A DNA stretch of 64,000 nucleotides from QALR01 sp900552255 (GTDB lineage Bacteria; Bacillota; Clostridia; Oscillospirales; CAG-272). Under the pieces are notes generated by a model. It had not been told where the DNA came from. It saw only the letters and a list, made by a program, of their open reading frames with translations, and ran no database searches. How positions within the stretch are numbered: the stretch's first letter is position 1; the number at the start of each line of letters is the position of its first letter. The DNA is taken from positions 124,001 through 188,000 of the forward strand of contig DBFVEH010000003.1 in the NCBI GenBank assembly GCA_048526005.1, given 5' to 3'. Shown piece by piece: positions 50,740 to 60,293 of this stretch. The translations under genes were made by a program, and so were the position numbers.

Positions 50740-52314
50740 ATGAAGAGAATTTTGGCAATTGTTCTATCTCTTGCAATGATTCTCGTTGTGTTTCTGATGG
50801 CCGGCTGCGGCGGCAACGACACGCCGGACACCACCAAAGGCAATGAGCCAGCAGACACAACAGCAAGTAACACCCCCGGCACATCGGGCGGTACCTCAAG
50901 CGGTGATGAAACCACCGGCGGTAGTCAGTCCGAAGATACCTCCTCTGCGGACGACGGTTCCTCTTCCACTGTCGAAATTGATGGCTATAATAAGCTTCCC
51001 GGCTATGAAGATGTCGATTTCAGAGGAACGACCTTTGTCATTGTAGGTGACACGGCAACGGACGAATTCAGCAAATCTCCCAGCGAGGAGATCTATTCCG
51101 AGGGGACCGATACCATCAGTGTTGCAGTCCGTCTGAGAAACAGCACAATGGAGAAGCTTTACAACTGCAAGATCGAGCTGATCGCTTCCGACAACCCCGG
51201 CTCGCTTGCAACTGCTGATACCAGCGGCAATCAGCACACCATTGATATGTATACGACAAAGTATCAGACCTCAGGCGTTGGAACAAGCGGAAACAACTAC
51301 AACCTCTATTCGTTCGACCTCAATTTTGAGAACGAATGGTGGGACCAGAACTACGTAAATACGTACAGTATCAATAACAGCAGCGGCGCTAAGACAATTT
51401 TCAGCATCATTGGTGACTTTGCTCTCTATTCCATGTCATGTACACATGCTTTGATGTTCAATAAGACGGTTTATGAGAATGCCGGCATCGAATCCTCAAT
51501 CGGCAATATCTACGATCTCGTAAGAGAAAACAAATGGACGATGGATAAATTCGTCGAGATGATCAAAGCGGCCGCGCAAGAAACCAGCGGTAACTCCGAA
51601 TACCATTATTCGGAGGGCGATATTCTCGGTTGGGTCAGAACCGGTCATGCAACGCACGGTATGCATGTGGCATCCGCAATGCCGATCATTGCCAATAACA
51701 ACGGTGTCCTGTCGCTTGAAATGGTGAACAATGCAGGCGCATGGAACGACGTCATCGATCAAGCAATCTCCGTTTGGTCGCTTGAACAGACAGAAACACT
51801 CGGTTATTCAGACGTTCGTACTGCTCTGCAAAGCGGAAATACGCTCTTTGCCTCCGAGGTTATCGATATTTTAGCCCGTATGAAGGATTCCGATGTATCG
51901 GTTGGTCTTGTACCCTACCCGATGTACAGCGAGACACAGGGTGCCTATGCACACTATGTCGACAACCATTTGAATGCTTACTCCGTTCCGGTTTCCGTTC
52001 CGGATATCGATACGCTCAGCGACTTCATGGAGCTTTACGCTTATCATTCCAGATATCTTGTGCGTTCTGCTTGGATCGAAGCATACAGCTATGAATTCTG
52101 CAGCGATGCGGATTCCGGCGAGATGCTCGATATCATCCTTGACAGCCGCACCTACGATCCTGCTTATCTGATGTTCGCTTCTTATGAGGGCGACATCAGC
52201 GGCATGATTTCCACAGGCAAGAACAACCTTACAAGATGGGCGGACAGAACAGCCGACGCGGTCAACAACTCGATCAACAACTATGTCACAACCATGTCCC
52301 AAGCAAACCAATAA
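50740..52314 (+). CDS. Surface lipoprotein 3, solute-binding-like
   Basis: Protein of 524 residues. The lipoprotein signal ends at Cys23 (FLMAGC), followed by a Thr/Ser/Gly/Asp linker to about 82 and a large domain with features of family 1 extracellular sugar-binding proteins (NKTVYENAGI, NKWTMDKFVEMIKAA, NLTRWADRTADAV). No permease or ATPase genes are near, so it may serve a distant transporter or bind ligand only. The ATG at 50740 has AAAGGAGAT upstream. It is the intact paralogue of the frameshifted gene that follows. Confidence 0.8.
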   Translation: MKRILAIVLSLAMILVVFLMAGCGGNDTPDTTKGNEPADTTASNTPGTSGGTSSGDETTGGSQSEDTSSADDGSSSTVEIDGYNKLPGYEDVDFRGTTFVIVGDTATDEFSKSPSEEIYSEGTDTISVAVRLRNSTMEKLYNCKIELIASDNPGSLATADTSGNQHTIDMYTTKYQTSGVGTSGNNYNLYSFDLNFENEWWDQNYVNTYSINNSSGAKTIFSIIGDFALYSMSCTHALMFNKTVYENAGIESSIGNIYDLVRENKWTMDKFVEMIKAAAQETSGNSEYHYSEGDILGWVRTGHATHGMHVASAMPIIANNNGVLSLEMVNNAGAWNDVIDQAISVWSLEQTETLGYSDVRTALQSGNTLFASEVIDILARMKDSDVSVGLVPYPMYSETQGAYAHYVDNHLNAYSVPVSVPDIDTLSDFMELYAYHSRYLVRSAWIEAYSYEFCSDADSGEMLDIILDSRTYDPAYLMFASYEGDISGMISTGKNNLTRWADRTADAVNNSINNYVTTMSQANQ

Positions 52315-52338
52315 TTTTTTCTACTCTTGAAAGACGAG

Positions 52339-52370
52339 GAACGGCAATATAAATATTGCCGTTCTTTTTT
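52339..52370 (+). terminator. Terminator after lipoprotein gene 3
   Basis: GAACGGCAATAT/ATATTGCCGTTC perfect 12-bp stem with TTTTTT. Confidence 0.9.
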
Positions 52371-52426
52371 CTTCATTGAATGGAGAAAACGGCGGCGCCC
52401 TGCGTTGAATCCTCTATATGAAATTA

Positions 52427-52454
52427 TTGACAAAATCATAAAATTTTATATAAT
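52427..52454 (+). promoter_or_regulatory. Sigma-A promoter of lipoprotein gene 4
   Basis: TTGACA, 16 bases, TATAAT, about 40 bases before the start. Confidence 0.8.
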
Positions 52455-52493
52455 ATAATTATAATCAATTTTAAATAACCGAGGAAAATGATA

Positions 52494-54069
52494 ATGCTAA
52501 AAAAGAGTTTATCGATTTTATGCGTTTTGTCTATCATCACCGTTCTGTGTCTGGCGGTCGGATGTGCCAAAAACAATCCGCCGGCGATAACCGAAAACAT
52601 TCCTCCATCTGATACTACGGCACAGAGCGAAAACGGCGAAAGCACAACACAAGTCGAGGACTACGAAAGCACGATTTCGTCTGTGCCCGACACGACAAAG
52701 AATCATGAAGCCGAAGAAACCACCGCCGGCCAAGAAGAAAGCTCCTCAATCGATCCCTATAAACCCAATCGAGCCTCCCATAGGGAAGCCGGATTTTGGC
52801 GGCAGAACCTTTGTCATTGCAGCAGACCCTTCAGCTGGTTCCTTCGGCAGAGCACCAAGCGCAGAAATTGATTCGGAGGGTACCGATATTGTCAGTCTTG
52901 CGGTTCGTCAGCGAAACAAAACAATAGAAACTCTTTACAACTGCAAAATCGAGCTGCAGGCTTTTTATAATGCCGGTTCAGCGGTGACAGCAGAAATGGC
53001 GAGCGGACAGCACACGATTGATCTCTTCACAACGTCATACAACACAAAAAGTCTCACACTTACCGGAGCAAGCTACAACCTGTATGCGTTAGGACTCAAC
53101 CTTGATAATTCTTATTGGGATCAAAGCTATATTTCTACATACAGTTTAAAAGACAACAATGGTACAACCGTGTTGTATAGCATTCTCGGCGATTTCGCGC
53201 TGAACGCCATGTCGCATACACATGTGATGATGTTCAACAAAACGGTCTATGAGAAAGCCGGAATCACTGACGACCTTTATGAGCTGGTACGAACAAAAAA
53301 ATGGACAATGGATAAATTTGTAGAAATGTGCAAAGCCGCAGAAAATGGCAGCACAGACGGAAATACACGCGGATGGGTCAGAACGGGTTACGCGGCACAT
53401 GGTCTGCATTGTGCTTCCGCGCTTTCGATTATTGAAAACAAAGACAGCGCCTTTCATTTCGCAGTAGACAAAAATCTCAGTGAATGGAACACCGTAATTG
53501 ACAAGGCCATTGAAATTTGGAATCTCGACGAATCCGAAACCATCCTCTATTCCGATATTCTGCCCGCTCTGCAAAATGGAAGCACATTGTTTGCATCCGA
53601 TATCATCGACACGATCTCGCAAATAAAAAACAGCGATATTTCTCTCATACCCTATCCCCTTTATAGCGAAACACAGGAAAATTATGCCCATTATGTTGAT
53701 AAAAAAATGGCAACATACTCCGTTCCTGTATACGTTTCGGATATTGAAGCGATCGGGGAATTTTTGGAGCTGTTCGCCTATCATTCCAGCGATACCGTGC
53801 GCGACGCCTGGATAGACACCTATGCCTATGAAATCTGCGCAGACGTCAATTCGGGAGAAATGTTAGAGCTTATCCTCAATACCCGCACCTATGATCCTGC
53901 CTATCACTGTTTGACCGACTCGTCATATGGTTCGCCATATGAAACTGAAATATCCGGAATGATCCTTACAGGAAAAAACGATATCACGAAATGGGCAAAA
54001 AGATACGGTGCCTCTATTTCCGAGGCACTTGACGATTATATGGCAGCCATTTCCTATCTGCATGAATAA
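52494..54069 (+). pseudogene. Lipoprotein 4, solute-binding-like, interrupted by a frameshift
   Basis: The first frame (52494-52871) gives a signal with lipid Cys24 (LAVGC) and a Glu/Thr linker ending in SSSIDPYKP, then runs into unrelated sequence. The rest of the protein, homologous to lipoprotein 3 from FGGRTFVIAADP onwards (compare FRGTTFVIVGDT), is in the next frame and open to 54069. One extra base, or two missing, within about 52750-52790 would explain it. Promoter, ribosome binding site (GAGGA, 52481-52485) and terminator look intact, so this is a recent mutation, an error or a programmed shift. Confidence 0.75.
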
Positions 54070-54113
54070 TCGCTGCCAAGCCTCTCCCATTGAACTGAGC
54101 ATATCACAAAGCG

Positions 54114-54146
54114 AAAAACGATCGCCAAAAGGCGATCGTTTTTTGT
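54114..54146. terminator. Bidirectional terminator after lipoprotein gene 4
   Basis: AAAACGATCGCC-aaaa-GGCGATCGTTTT perfect stem with T-runs on both strands. It can also end the structured RNA on the minus strand. Confidence 0.9.
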
Positions 54147-54159
54147 TTTGAAAATTCAA

Positions 54160-54340
54160 AGATAAAACCCACCCGGCCGTGTACGTCAAAATTAATGCCC
54201 TGCATAAAGCAAGGTAGGTGCCCGCGCCAATACTTTGTGCTCCCAGCGTCCGTGGCCGGTCGTGACATAAGCAGGACCGGTCGGGAGGTCTGCATACCCA
54301 TATCGGGTAAAGGCTCCAAGAAATGGTTGTAGGTTTAATT
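54160..54340 (-). ncRNA. Structured RNA, probably 6S-like
   Basis: About 180 nt without a gene, read on the minus strand. The ends pair: AAACCTAC (54336-54329) with GTGGGTTT (54172-54165, one G-T). The centre folds as CTCCC/GGGAG (54240-54244 with 54283-54287) closing a CCGGTC/GACCGG hairpin (54256-54261 with 54275-54280). A side hairpin CCTTGC/GCAGGG lies on the 3' arm. Length, rod shape and terminal stem fit 6S RNA, which binds the sigma-A polymerase. The name is inference; the fold is visible. Confidence 0.5.
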
Positions 54341-54463
54341 TATGACATATCACGAGAGGGGCAGGATTTTTTCATTCAAAGAGGAAATGACGGAGATCCG
54401 TCCTGCTTTCCGATGCGTCACGCAAACGGGAAGCTATCCATAATATATGCAGATAACCGAAGA

Positions 54464-54751
54464 TTATTCCTCGTCGTCATAATCGATTTCAGAAAAGACC
54501 TCGTCGTCAAATACATCGGCGACACGTTCATATTCATCGTCATCATCGATGGTTGAGAGGATATCGTCGCCGTTTTCGTCCTCTTCCAGCTTCAAGATCA
54601 CACAGTCTCCGTTTTCGTTATCTTCCACAGGCATAAGCGCATAATACGTGTTTCCGTCGATTTCAAGAGTAGCGATCACTTCAAATTCCGTCTCATTGCC
54701 GTCTTCATCGGTCAGTGTGATAATATCTGCGCTAAACATCTCATCTGCCAT
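54464..54751 (-). CDS. DUF1292-family acidic protein
   Basis: Very acidic protein of 95 residues with the DUF1292 (YrzB-type) pattern: ITLTDEDGNETEFEVIATLE, then YYALMPVEDN and VILKLEEDENGD. The start is the Met at 54751, with AAAGGA upstream; the longer frame has no site. In many Firmicutes the gene lies near ruvX and mltG, but here it stands alone between pgsA and the structured RNA. Function unknown. Confidence 0.85.
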   Translation of the reverse strand: MADEMFSADIITLTDEDGNETEFEVIATLEIDGNTYYALMPVEDNENGDCVILKLEEDENGDDILSTIDDDDEYERVADVFDDEVFSEIDYDDEE

Positions 54752-54985
54752 ACTAAAAATAATCCTTTCTGTCATCAAACAAGAAGCAAAGCTTTCTCCA
54801 ATCGGGAGTCCGGTCTCTTCTCTTCTGTTTATATTGTATACCGCAGCATAAATAATGTCAAGAAATTTTTTGTGAACAACAAGTGCAAAATCTTGGATTT
54901 CCCCGATGCAAAGCATACTTAACGGAATAAGCCGCACAAAAAAGGCAGACAATCCGCAAAATCCAAAATTTACAAAGTTTTGAGA

Positions 54986-55594
54986 TCATTTTGCGGGATC
55001 GATATATTTCCAATAGCCCTTAAAATAGGAAACCCCCGACCAAATCGTCATAACGGTCATAGCTGCCATCGTCACATAGGAAACGACATGCCCGCCAAGA
55101 AGATCGTAAGACAGCTTGTCTGCAAAAATCGGCTCAATCAGCGCCGTCAGAATGAACAGAATCTGCGTACAGGTCTTGATCTTGCCGAGAGAATTCGCCG
55201 CGATCACGATGCCGTCCGTATTGGTGACAACCATGCGCATGGAGGTCACAGCAAGCTCGCGGAAAATCACGACGACGGTCGCTGCCAACAGCAGCACGCC
55301 ATATACGCTCATTCCCTCGTCGCGGCCGGTCACATAACAAAGACAGATCAAAGCGACAAACACCATCAGCTTATCTGCGAGCGGATCGAGAAACTTTCCG
55401 AAATTTGTCACAAGGCCGTCGCGTCTTGCGATATGACCGTCCACAAAATCCGTAAAGGAAGCAAGACCGAAAAAGGCGGCGGCAATCAGCCTTGACCAAA
55501 CGCCAAGTCCGAAATCAAACGTGATGAACACCATGAGAAACGGCACCATGATCATCCTTGCGACCGTAAGCTTATTGGGAAGATTCAGTTTCAT
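54986..55594 (-). CDS. pgsA: CDP-diacylglycerol-glycerol-3-phosphate 3-phosphatidyltransferase
   Basis: Membrane enzyme of 202 residues. The CDP-alcohol phosphotransferase motif is spread over FTDFVDGHIARRDGLVTNFGKFLDPLAD-type sequence near 56-83 (D-x2-D-G...A-R...G...D-x3-D). It makes phosphatidylglycerol phosphate for membrane lipids. I chose the ATG at 55594, five bases after GGAGG. It follows rimO after about 55 bases, a common clostridial arrangement. Confidence 0.94.
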   Translation of the reverse strand: MKLNLPNKLTVARMIMVPFLMVFITFDFGLGVWSRLIAAAFFGLASFTDFVDGHIARRDGLVTNFGKFLDPLADKLMVFVALICLCYVTGRDEGMSVYGVLLLAATVVVIFRELAVTSMRMVVTNTDGIVIAANSLGKIKTCTQILFILTALIEPIFADKLSYDLLGGHVVSYVTMAAMTVMTIWSGVSYFKGYWKYIDPAK

Positions 55595-55648
55595 GATAAC
55601 CTCCAAAGTTTTGTCCGCTTATCGCGGACAGCGGTAAAATATCAAAAA

Positions 55649-56998
55649 TCAAACGACTGCTCTGCCGATGAGATCGTAGTCCACGGCCTCCTCGATGTCC
55701 ACCTCGACAAACGCTCCGGGCGCGATGCGCTTTTTGCCGAGGGCATTGCGGAAATAAACCTTGGTATCGATATCCGGCGCGTCATAGGCGCTTCTGCCGT
55801 AATAAATCTCCGCAACGGAGTCATAAGCCTCGCACAGCACGGTCATTCTCTTCCCGACAAAAGCTTGGTTTTTTCTCTCCGCGATATGCAGCTGCTCGCG
55901 CATGATGATATCATATCTGTCCTGCTTTGTCTGCTCGTCGATCTGATTCTCAAAATCGTAAGCCGGCGTGTCCTCCTCACGGGAATATGTGAAAGCACCC
56001 AAACGGTCAAATTCCGTCTGCGCAATATATTCGCAAAGCTCATTAAAGTCCTCTTCCGTCTCGCCGGGGAATCCGACGATGACCGTCGTGCGAATACAAA
56101 TATCCGGGATTTCTCGGCGCAGCCTTTCCACCACAGCCTTAATCATAGCGGAATCCCCGTGCCGATTCATCGCAGAAAGCATGCGATCGCTGATATGCTG
56201 AATCGGCAGGTCTATGTATTTCACGATTCTGTCGTTGTTTTTGACCTCGGCAATCAGCTCCTCCGTGATTTTATCGGGATAGCAGTATAAAATCCGTATC
56301 CACGGAATGGCCGTCGCCTCACAGATCGCGCGAATCAGCTCGGGAAGCCGATATTCTCCATAGAGGTCGAGACCGTACCGCGTCGTATCCTGCGCGATGA
56401 GATTGAGCTCCTTCACGCCGATCGATTCCAGCTCTTTCGCTTCCTTCACAAGATCCTCTATCGGACGGCTGCGAAAGCCGCCGCGAATGAGCGGAATCGC
56501 GCAGTAGGTGCATCGGTTGTCGCAGCCCTCCGCCACTTTCAGATAGGCGGTATATTCCGGCGTCGTCACAATGCGCTCTCCACCGAGCGCCGCAGTATTC
56601 TTATCCCCGAAAAAGCTGTATTTCTCCCCTTTCAGGACAGCCTCCACCGCCTCTGTGATGTGATCCAAGCTTCCGACGCCGATCACCGCGTCCACCTCCG
56701 GGATCTCGTCAAAAATCTGCGTCCGGTAACGCTCCGCAAGACATCCTGTCACAATGATTGCACGCAGCAAACGATGTTCCTTGAGCCATGCGACATCAAG
56801 GATATTTTCGATCGCTTCATTTTTTGCGCTCTCAATAAATGCACAGGTATTGACGATGATCACATCCGCTTCGATATCCTCCGGCGTGATCTCATAGCCC
56901 GCGGATACCAGCTTTGCCAGCATCACCTCGGTATCCACCAAATTCTTGGAGCAGCCGAGCGAAACGAATCCGATTTTGATTTTCTTGTCTTTTTTCAT
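55649..56998 (-). CDS. rimO: Ribosomal protein S12 methylthiotransferase RimO
   Basis: Protein of 449 residues. The N-terminal MTTase domain carries Cys16 (GCSKNLVDTE), Cys52 and Cys86 for the auxiliary cluster; the radical SAM domain has Cys159, Cys163 and Cys166 (CDNRCTYC); a TRAM domain ends the chain (RIAPGAFVEVDIEEAVDYDL). RimO adds a methylthio group to an Asp of ribosomal protein S12. It lies upstream of pgsA on the same strand. Confidence 0.95.
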   Translation of the reverse strand: MKKDKKIKIGFVSLGCSKNLVDTEVMLAKLVSAGYEITPEDIEADVIIVNTCAFIESAKNEAIENILDVAWLKEHRLLRAIIVTGCLAERYRTQIFDEIPEVDAVIGVGSLDHITEAVEAVLKGEKYSFFGDKNTAALGGERIVTTPEYTAYLKVAEGCDNRCTYCAIPLIRGGFRSRPIEDLVKEAKELESIGVKELNLIAQDTTRYGLDLYGEYRLPELIRAICEATAIPWIRILYCYPDKITEELIAEVKNNDRIVKYIDLPIQHISDRMLSAMNRHGDSAMIKAVVERLRREIPDICIRTTVIVGFPGETEEDFNELCEYIAQTEFDRLGAFTYSREEDTPAYDFENQIDEQTKQDRYDIIMREQLHIAERKNQAFVGKRMTVLCEAYDSVAEIYYGRSAYDAPDIDTKVYFRNALGKKRIAPGAFVEVDIEEAVDYDLIGRAVV

Positions 56999-57010
56999 AA
57001 ACCAACAAGC

Positions 57011-57063
57011 CCTTTGTTTTATACTGTCGTATATATTATTTTATACATTAGAATATCATTTGA
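57011..57063 (-). repeat. AT-rich intercistronic repeat, copy D
   Basis: Lies directly after the cysS stop, before rimO. It has two TATAAAA-type blocks on the minus strand and the layout TTTTATAC...ATATCATTT also seen in copy B at 9241-9261. Confidence 0.5.
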
Positions 57064-58470
57064 TTATGCCTTTGTATAAGTCGTTCCGTCCTTGGTATCC
57101 ACAAGAGCGATTCCCTTTTCCAAAAGCTCCGCACGAATGGCGTCCGCAAGCGCGTAATTCTTTGCTTTTTTAGCCTCGGCGCGCTCCGCGACCTTCTCGA
57201 GAATCCATGCGTCGTCTCCATCCTCGGACGCAGATTCCTCCGCCACGGCTTCTTTGATCAGGCCGAGCGATAGCACACGGTCAAAATCCTCCGCTACGGC
57301 ACGTTTTGTCGCATCGTTGATTGCGGGATCCTTGAGCATATCGTAAAGCACGGTAAGCCCCTGCGCGGTGTTGAGGTCCTGTCCCACCGCATCGATAAAC
57401 TTCGTCCGATATGAATCCAGTGCCGCCGCATCGACATCACCGGCCGCGGAAAGTCCCGCGATCCGTTTTGTCAGCTTCGCATAGGCTGCCGCCGCGTTGT
57501 CGAGATTCGGAAAGCTGAACGTCAGCGGCTTGCGGTAGTGGCTTTGCAGGCAGAAGAGTCGATACGCAAGCGGATCATAGCCGCGGTCCTCCAGCAGCGA
57601 CACCGTCAGAAATTCCCCCTTGGATTTGCTCATCTTGCCGGTTTCGTCGTTGAGATGTTGGACGTGGAACCAATAATTGCACCACTTATGCCCGACATAT
57701 GCCTCGCTCTGCGCAATCTCGTTCGTATGGTGCGGGAAGATATTATCCACACCGCCGCAGTGGATGTCGAGCCGCTCGCCGAGATATTTGATGCTGATGC
57801 CGGAGCACTCGATGTGCCAGCCCGGATAGCCGAGCCCCCACGGGCTTTCCCATTTCAGCTCCTGATCGTCGAATTTCGATTTGGTGAACCAAAGCACAAA
57901 ATCGCTTTTGCTGCGCTTGTTCGTGTCCTCTGAAACGTCGTCGCGCACTCCGACCATCAGCTCCTCCGTGTTATGGCCGGAGAGCGCATAGTAATCCTTC
58001 GCCTTTGAGGTGTCGAAATAGACGTTCCCCTCGGCGATATAGGCAAATCCATGCTCCAACAGATAGGAAATGATTTTGATAAACTCATCGATGCAGCCGG
58101 TAGCCGGCTGCACGATGTCGGGTGTTTTGATATTCAGCTTCGCACAGTCGTCAAAAAACGCTTTCCGGTAAAATTCCGCGATCTCGAGGACGGTTTTATG
58201 CTCCCGTTTCGCGCCCTTCAGCATTTTGTCCTCTCCGGTATCCCCATCGCTCGTGAGATGGCCGACGTCGGTCACATTCATCACGCGCGTGACATCATAA
58301 CCGACGTAACGCAGAAATTTTTCCAGCACATCCTCCATGATATAGGTCCTGAGGTTGCCGATATGGGCAAAATGATACACGGTGGGACCGCAGGTATACA
58401 TTTTCACCTTGCCGGGTTCGTTCGGGACAAATTCCTCTATCGTTTTTGACAGCGTGTTATAAAGCTTCAT
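57064..58470 (-). CDS. cysS: Cysteinyl-tRNA synthetase
   Basis: Class I synthetase of 468 residues. The start has MYTCGPTVYHFAHIGNLR, with the zinc ligand Cys27 and HIGH motif HIGN (36-39). KMSKSKGEF near 270 is the second signature; GLGYPGWHIECSG near 212 gives further zinc ligands. It charges tRNA-Cys. The ribosome binding site is weak (GAAAGGG about 14 bases away). It lies between pckA and rimO. Confidence 0.96.
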   Translation of the reverse strand: MKLYNTLSKTIEEFVPNEPGKVKMYTCGPTVYHFAHIGNLRTYIMEDVLEKFLRYVGYDVTRVMNVTDVGHLTSDGDTGEDKMLKGAKREHKTVLEIAEFYRKAFFDDCAKLNIKTPDIVQPATGCIDEFIKIISYLLEHGFAYIAEGNVYFDTSKAKDYYALSGHNTEELMVGVRDDVSEDTNKRSKSDFVLWFTKSKFDDQELKWESPWGLGYPGWHIECSGISIKYLGERLDIHCGGVDNIFPHHTNEIAQSEAYVGHKWCNYWFHVQHLNDETGKMSKSKGEFLTVSLLEDRGYDPLAYRLFCLQSHYRKPLTFSFPNLDNAAAAYAKLTKRIAGLSAAGDVDAAALDSYRTKFIDAVGQDLNTAQGLTVLYDMLKDPAINDATKRAVAEDFDRVLSLGLIKEAVAEESASEDGDDAWILEKVAERAEAKKAKNYALADAIRAELLEKGIALVDTKDGTTYTKA

Positions 58471-58493
58471 ATATAAAATGTCTACCCTTTCTT

Positions 58494-60077
58494 TTATGCT
58501 TTGGGACCTGCGTTTATGATATTCGCAGGCATATCCGTATATTTCTTGAAATTCTCACGGAATTTTTCCGCAAGCGTGCGCGCCGCCTTCTCATATGCCG
58601 CCTTGTCCGTCCACACATTCCGCGGGTCGAGAATCTCCTGCGGGACCTCCGGGCAGGACTTTGGAATATAGACGTTGAAAATGGGATCGAGCACATATTC
58701 CACGTTGTCAAGCATGCCGGAAAGCGCCGCCGACACCATCGCCCGCGTATAGCGGAGCTTCATGCGCGGCACCGTTCCCGCGGCGCCTCCGCACCAGCCG
58801 GTGTTCACAAGGAACACACGCGCATGATTTTCATCGATTTTCTCACCGAGCATCGTCGCATATACGCTCGGGGAGAGCGGCAGGAACGGCGCGCCGAAGC
58901 AGGTCGAAAACGTCGTCTGCGGCTCCGTGACGCCGCGCTCCGTGCCCGCGAGCTTGCTCGTATAGCCCGAAACAAAATGGAACATCGCCATGTCGCGGTC
59001 GAGCTTTGCGATGGGAGGCAGAACGCCGAAAGCGTCCGCAGTGAGGAAAATCACCGTTTTCGGCTGTGCGCCGACGCCGGAGGGCTCCGCGTTCGGAATG
59101 TATTCCACGGGATAACCCGCGCGGGTATTCTCCGTCAGGGAGCCGTCGTCATAATCCGGAACGCCGTTTTCATCGACGATGACGTTTTCAAGCAGCGTGC
59201 CGAATTTCACCGCGCCGTAAATCTCCGGCTCATGCTCCGCAGACAAATGGATGCACTTCGCATAGCAGCCGCCCTCGATATTGAATACGCCCTTATCCGA
59301 CCAGCCGTGCTCGTCGTCCCCGATGAGCTTTCTCGCAGGATCCGCGGAAAGCGTCGTCTTGCCCGTGCCGGAAAGTCCGAAGAATACGGCGCTGTCTCCG
59401 TCCTTTCCGATATTCGCGGAGCAGTGCATCGAGAGCACGCCGCGCTTTGGCAGAACATAATTCATCACGGAAAATACGCTCTTTTTGATCTCGCCCGAAT
59501 AACCGCTGCCAGCGATCAGCACAAGCTTCTGCTCATAATCGATGATGATGGCCGCCTCGCTGTGCACGCCGTCCACTTCCGGGATACACTTGAAGCCGGG
59601 CGCCGCCAAAATGGTAAAGTCCGGCACGAAGCCGTCCAGCTCCGCCTCCGTCGGACGGATCAAAAGCTGATGGATGAACAGATTCTGGCTCGCCATTTCG
59701 TTGACGATGCGGAAGCGCTGTGTATAGGTCTTGTCGGCGCCTGCGAAGCCGTCGAACACAAAAATTTCCTTGTTTTGCAGATATGCGAGCATTTTTGCAC
59801 GGATCGCATCGAATTTCTCTCGTTCGATCGGCACGTTGACCTTGCCCCACGCGATATCGTCGTGTACGGCGGGGGTGTCGACAATGAATTTATCGTCCGG
59901 ACTCCTGCCCGTATATTTTCCCGTTTTCACGACGAGCGCACCTGTGTCGGAGAGCGTGCCCTCTCCCCTTGCCAGCGCCTTTTCCACCAATGCGGGAACG
60001 GAAAGGTTGCGAAGCACCGTCCCGTCTCCGGCAATTCCAAGCTCAATCGGTTTTATCTCTTTCATAAAAGCCTCCAT
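58494..60077 (-). CDS. pckA: Phosphoenolpyruvate carboxykinase (ATP)
   Basis: Protein of 527 residues. Phosphate loop GLSGTGKTTLSADP near 235, metal site around DDEHGWSDKGVFNIEGG near 255, and GRSPDDKFIVD near 55 as in the ATP-dependent class. It links oxaloacetate and phosphoenolpyruvate; in anaerobes it often runs toward oxaloacetate, conserving ATP. GGAGG lies just before the ATG. It stands alone upstream of cysS. Confidence 0.96.
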   Translation of the reverse strand: MEAFMKEIKPIELGIAGDGTVLRNLSVPALVEKALARGEGTLSDTGALVVKTGKYTGRSPDDKFIVDTPAVHDDIAWGKVNVPIEREKFDAIRAKMLAYLQNKEIFVFDGFAGADKTYTQRFRIVNEMASQNLFIHQLLIRPTEAELDGFVPDFTILAAPGFKCIPEVDGVHSEAAIIIDYEQKLVLIAGSGYSGEIKKSVFSVMNYVLPKRGVLSMHCSANIGKDGDSAVFFGLSGTGKTTLSADPARKLIGDDEHGWSDKGVFNIEGGCYAKCIHLSAEHEPEIYGAVKFGTLLENVIVDENGVPDYDDGSLTENTRAGYPVEYIPNAEPSGVGAQPKTVIFLTADAFGVLPPIAKLDRDMAMFHFVSGYTSKLAGTERGVTEPQTTFSTCFGAPFLPLSPSVYATMLGEKIDENHARVFLVNTGWCGGAAGTVPRMKLRYTRAMVSAALSGMLDNVEYVLDPIFNVYIPKSCPEVPQEILDPRNVWTDKAAYEKAARTLAEKFRENFKKYTDMPANIINAGPKA

Positions 60078-60257
60078 TCTGCCGAAACCGGGAACCGCCC
60101 GGCCGGCTGTTTCATCAAAATTTTTGATATCACATGCAGAAAGCCAAGATGATTACATGTTTCTCCGCATATTATCTTATCACGAAGAAGGGGAAAATGG
60201 AATAGCTTTGCACAAAAATTTGTAGTTTTTTCACATTTGCACACCGCCCCGCAAAGG

Positions 60258-60287
60258 GAAAGCGGAGAATCAAAATTCTCCGCTTTT
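60258..60287 (-). terminator. Terminator after the holin-like pair
   Basis: Stem AAGCGGAGAAT/ATTCTCCGCTT with a four-base loop; only a short interrupted T-run on the minus strand. Confidence 0.6.
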
Positions 60288-60293
60288 CTTCAT

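Noticed and set aside
54464..54952. N-terminal extension of the DUF1292 protein
   Set aside because: The extra residues show no ribosome binding site and no family similarity; the Met at 54751 fits.
58446..60152. Open frame of 568 codons on the plus strand
   Set aside because: Antisense to pckA, whose motifs are unambiguous; a by-product of codon bias.
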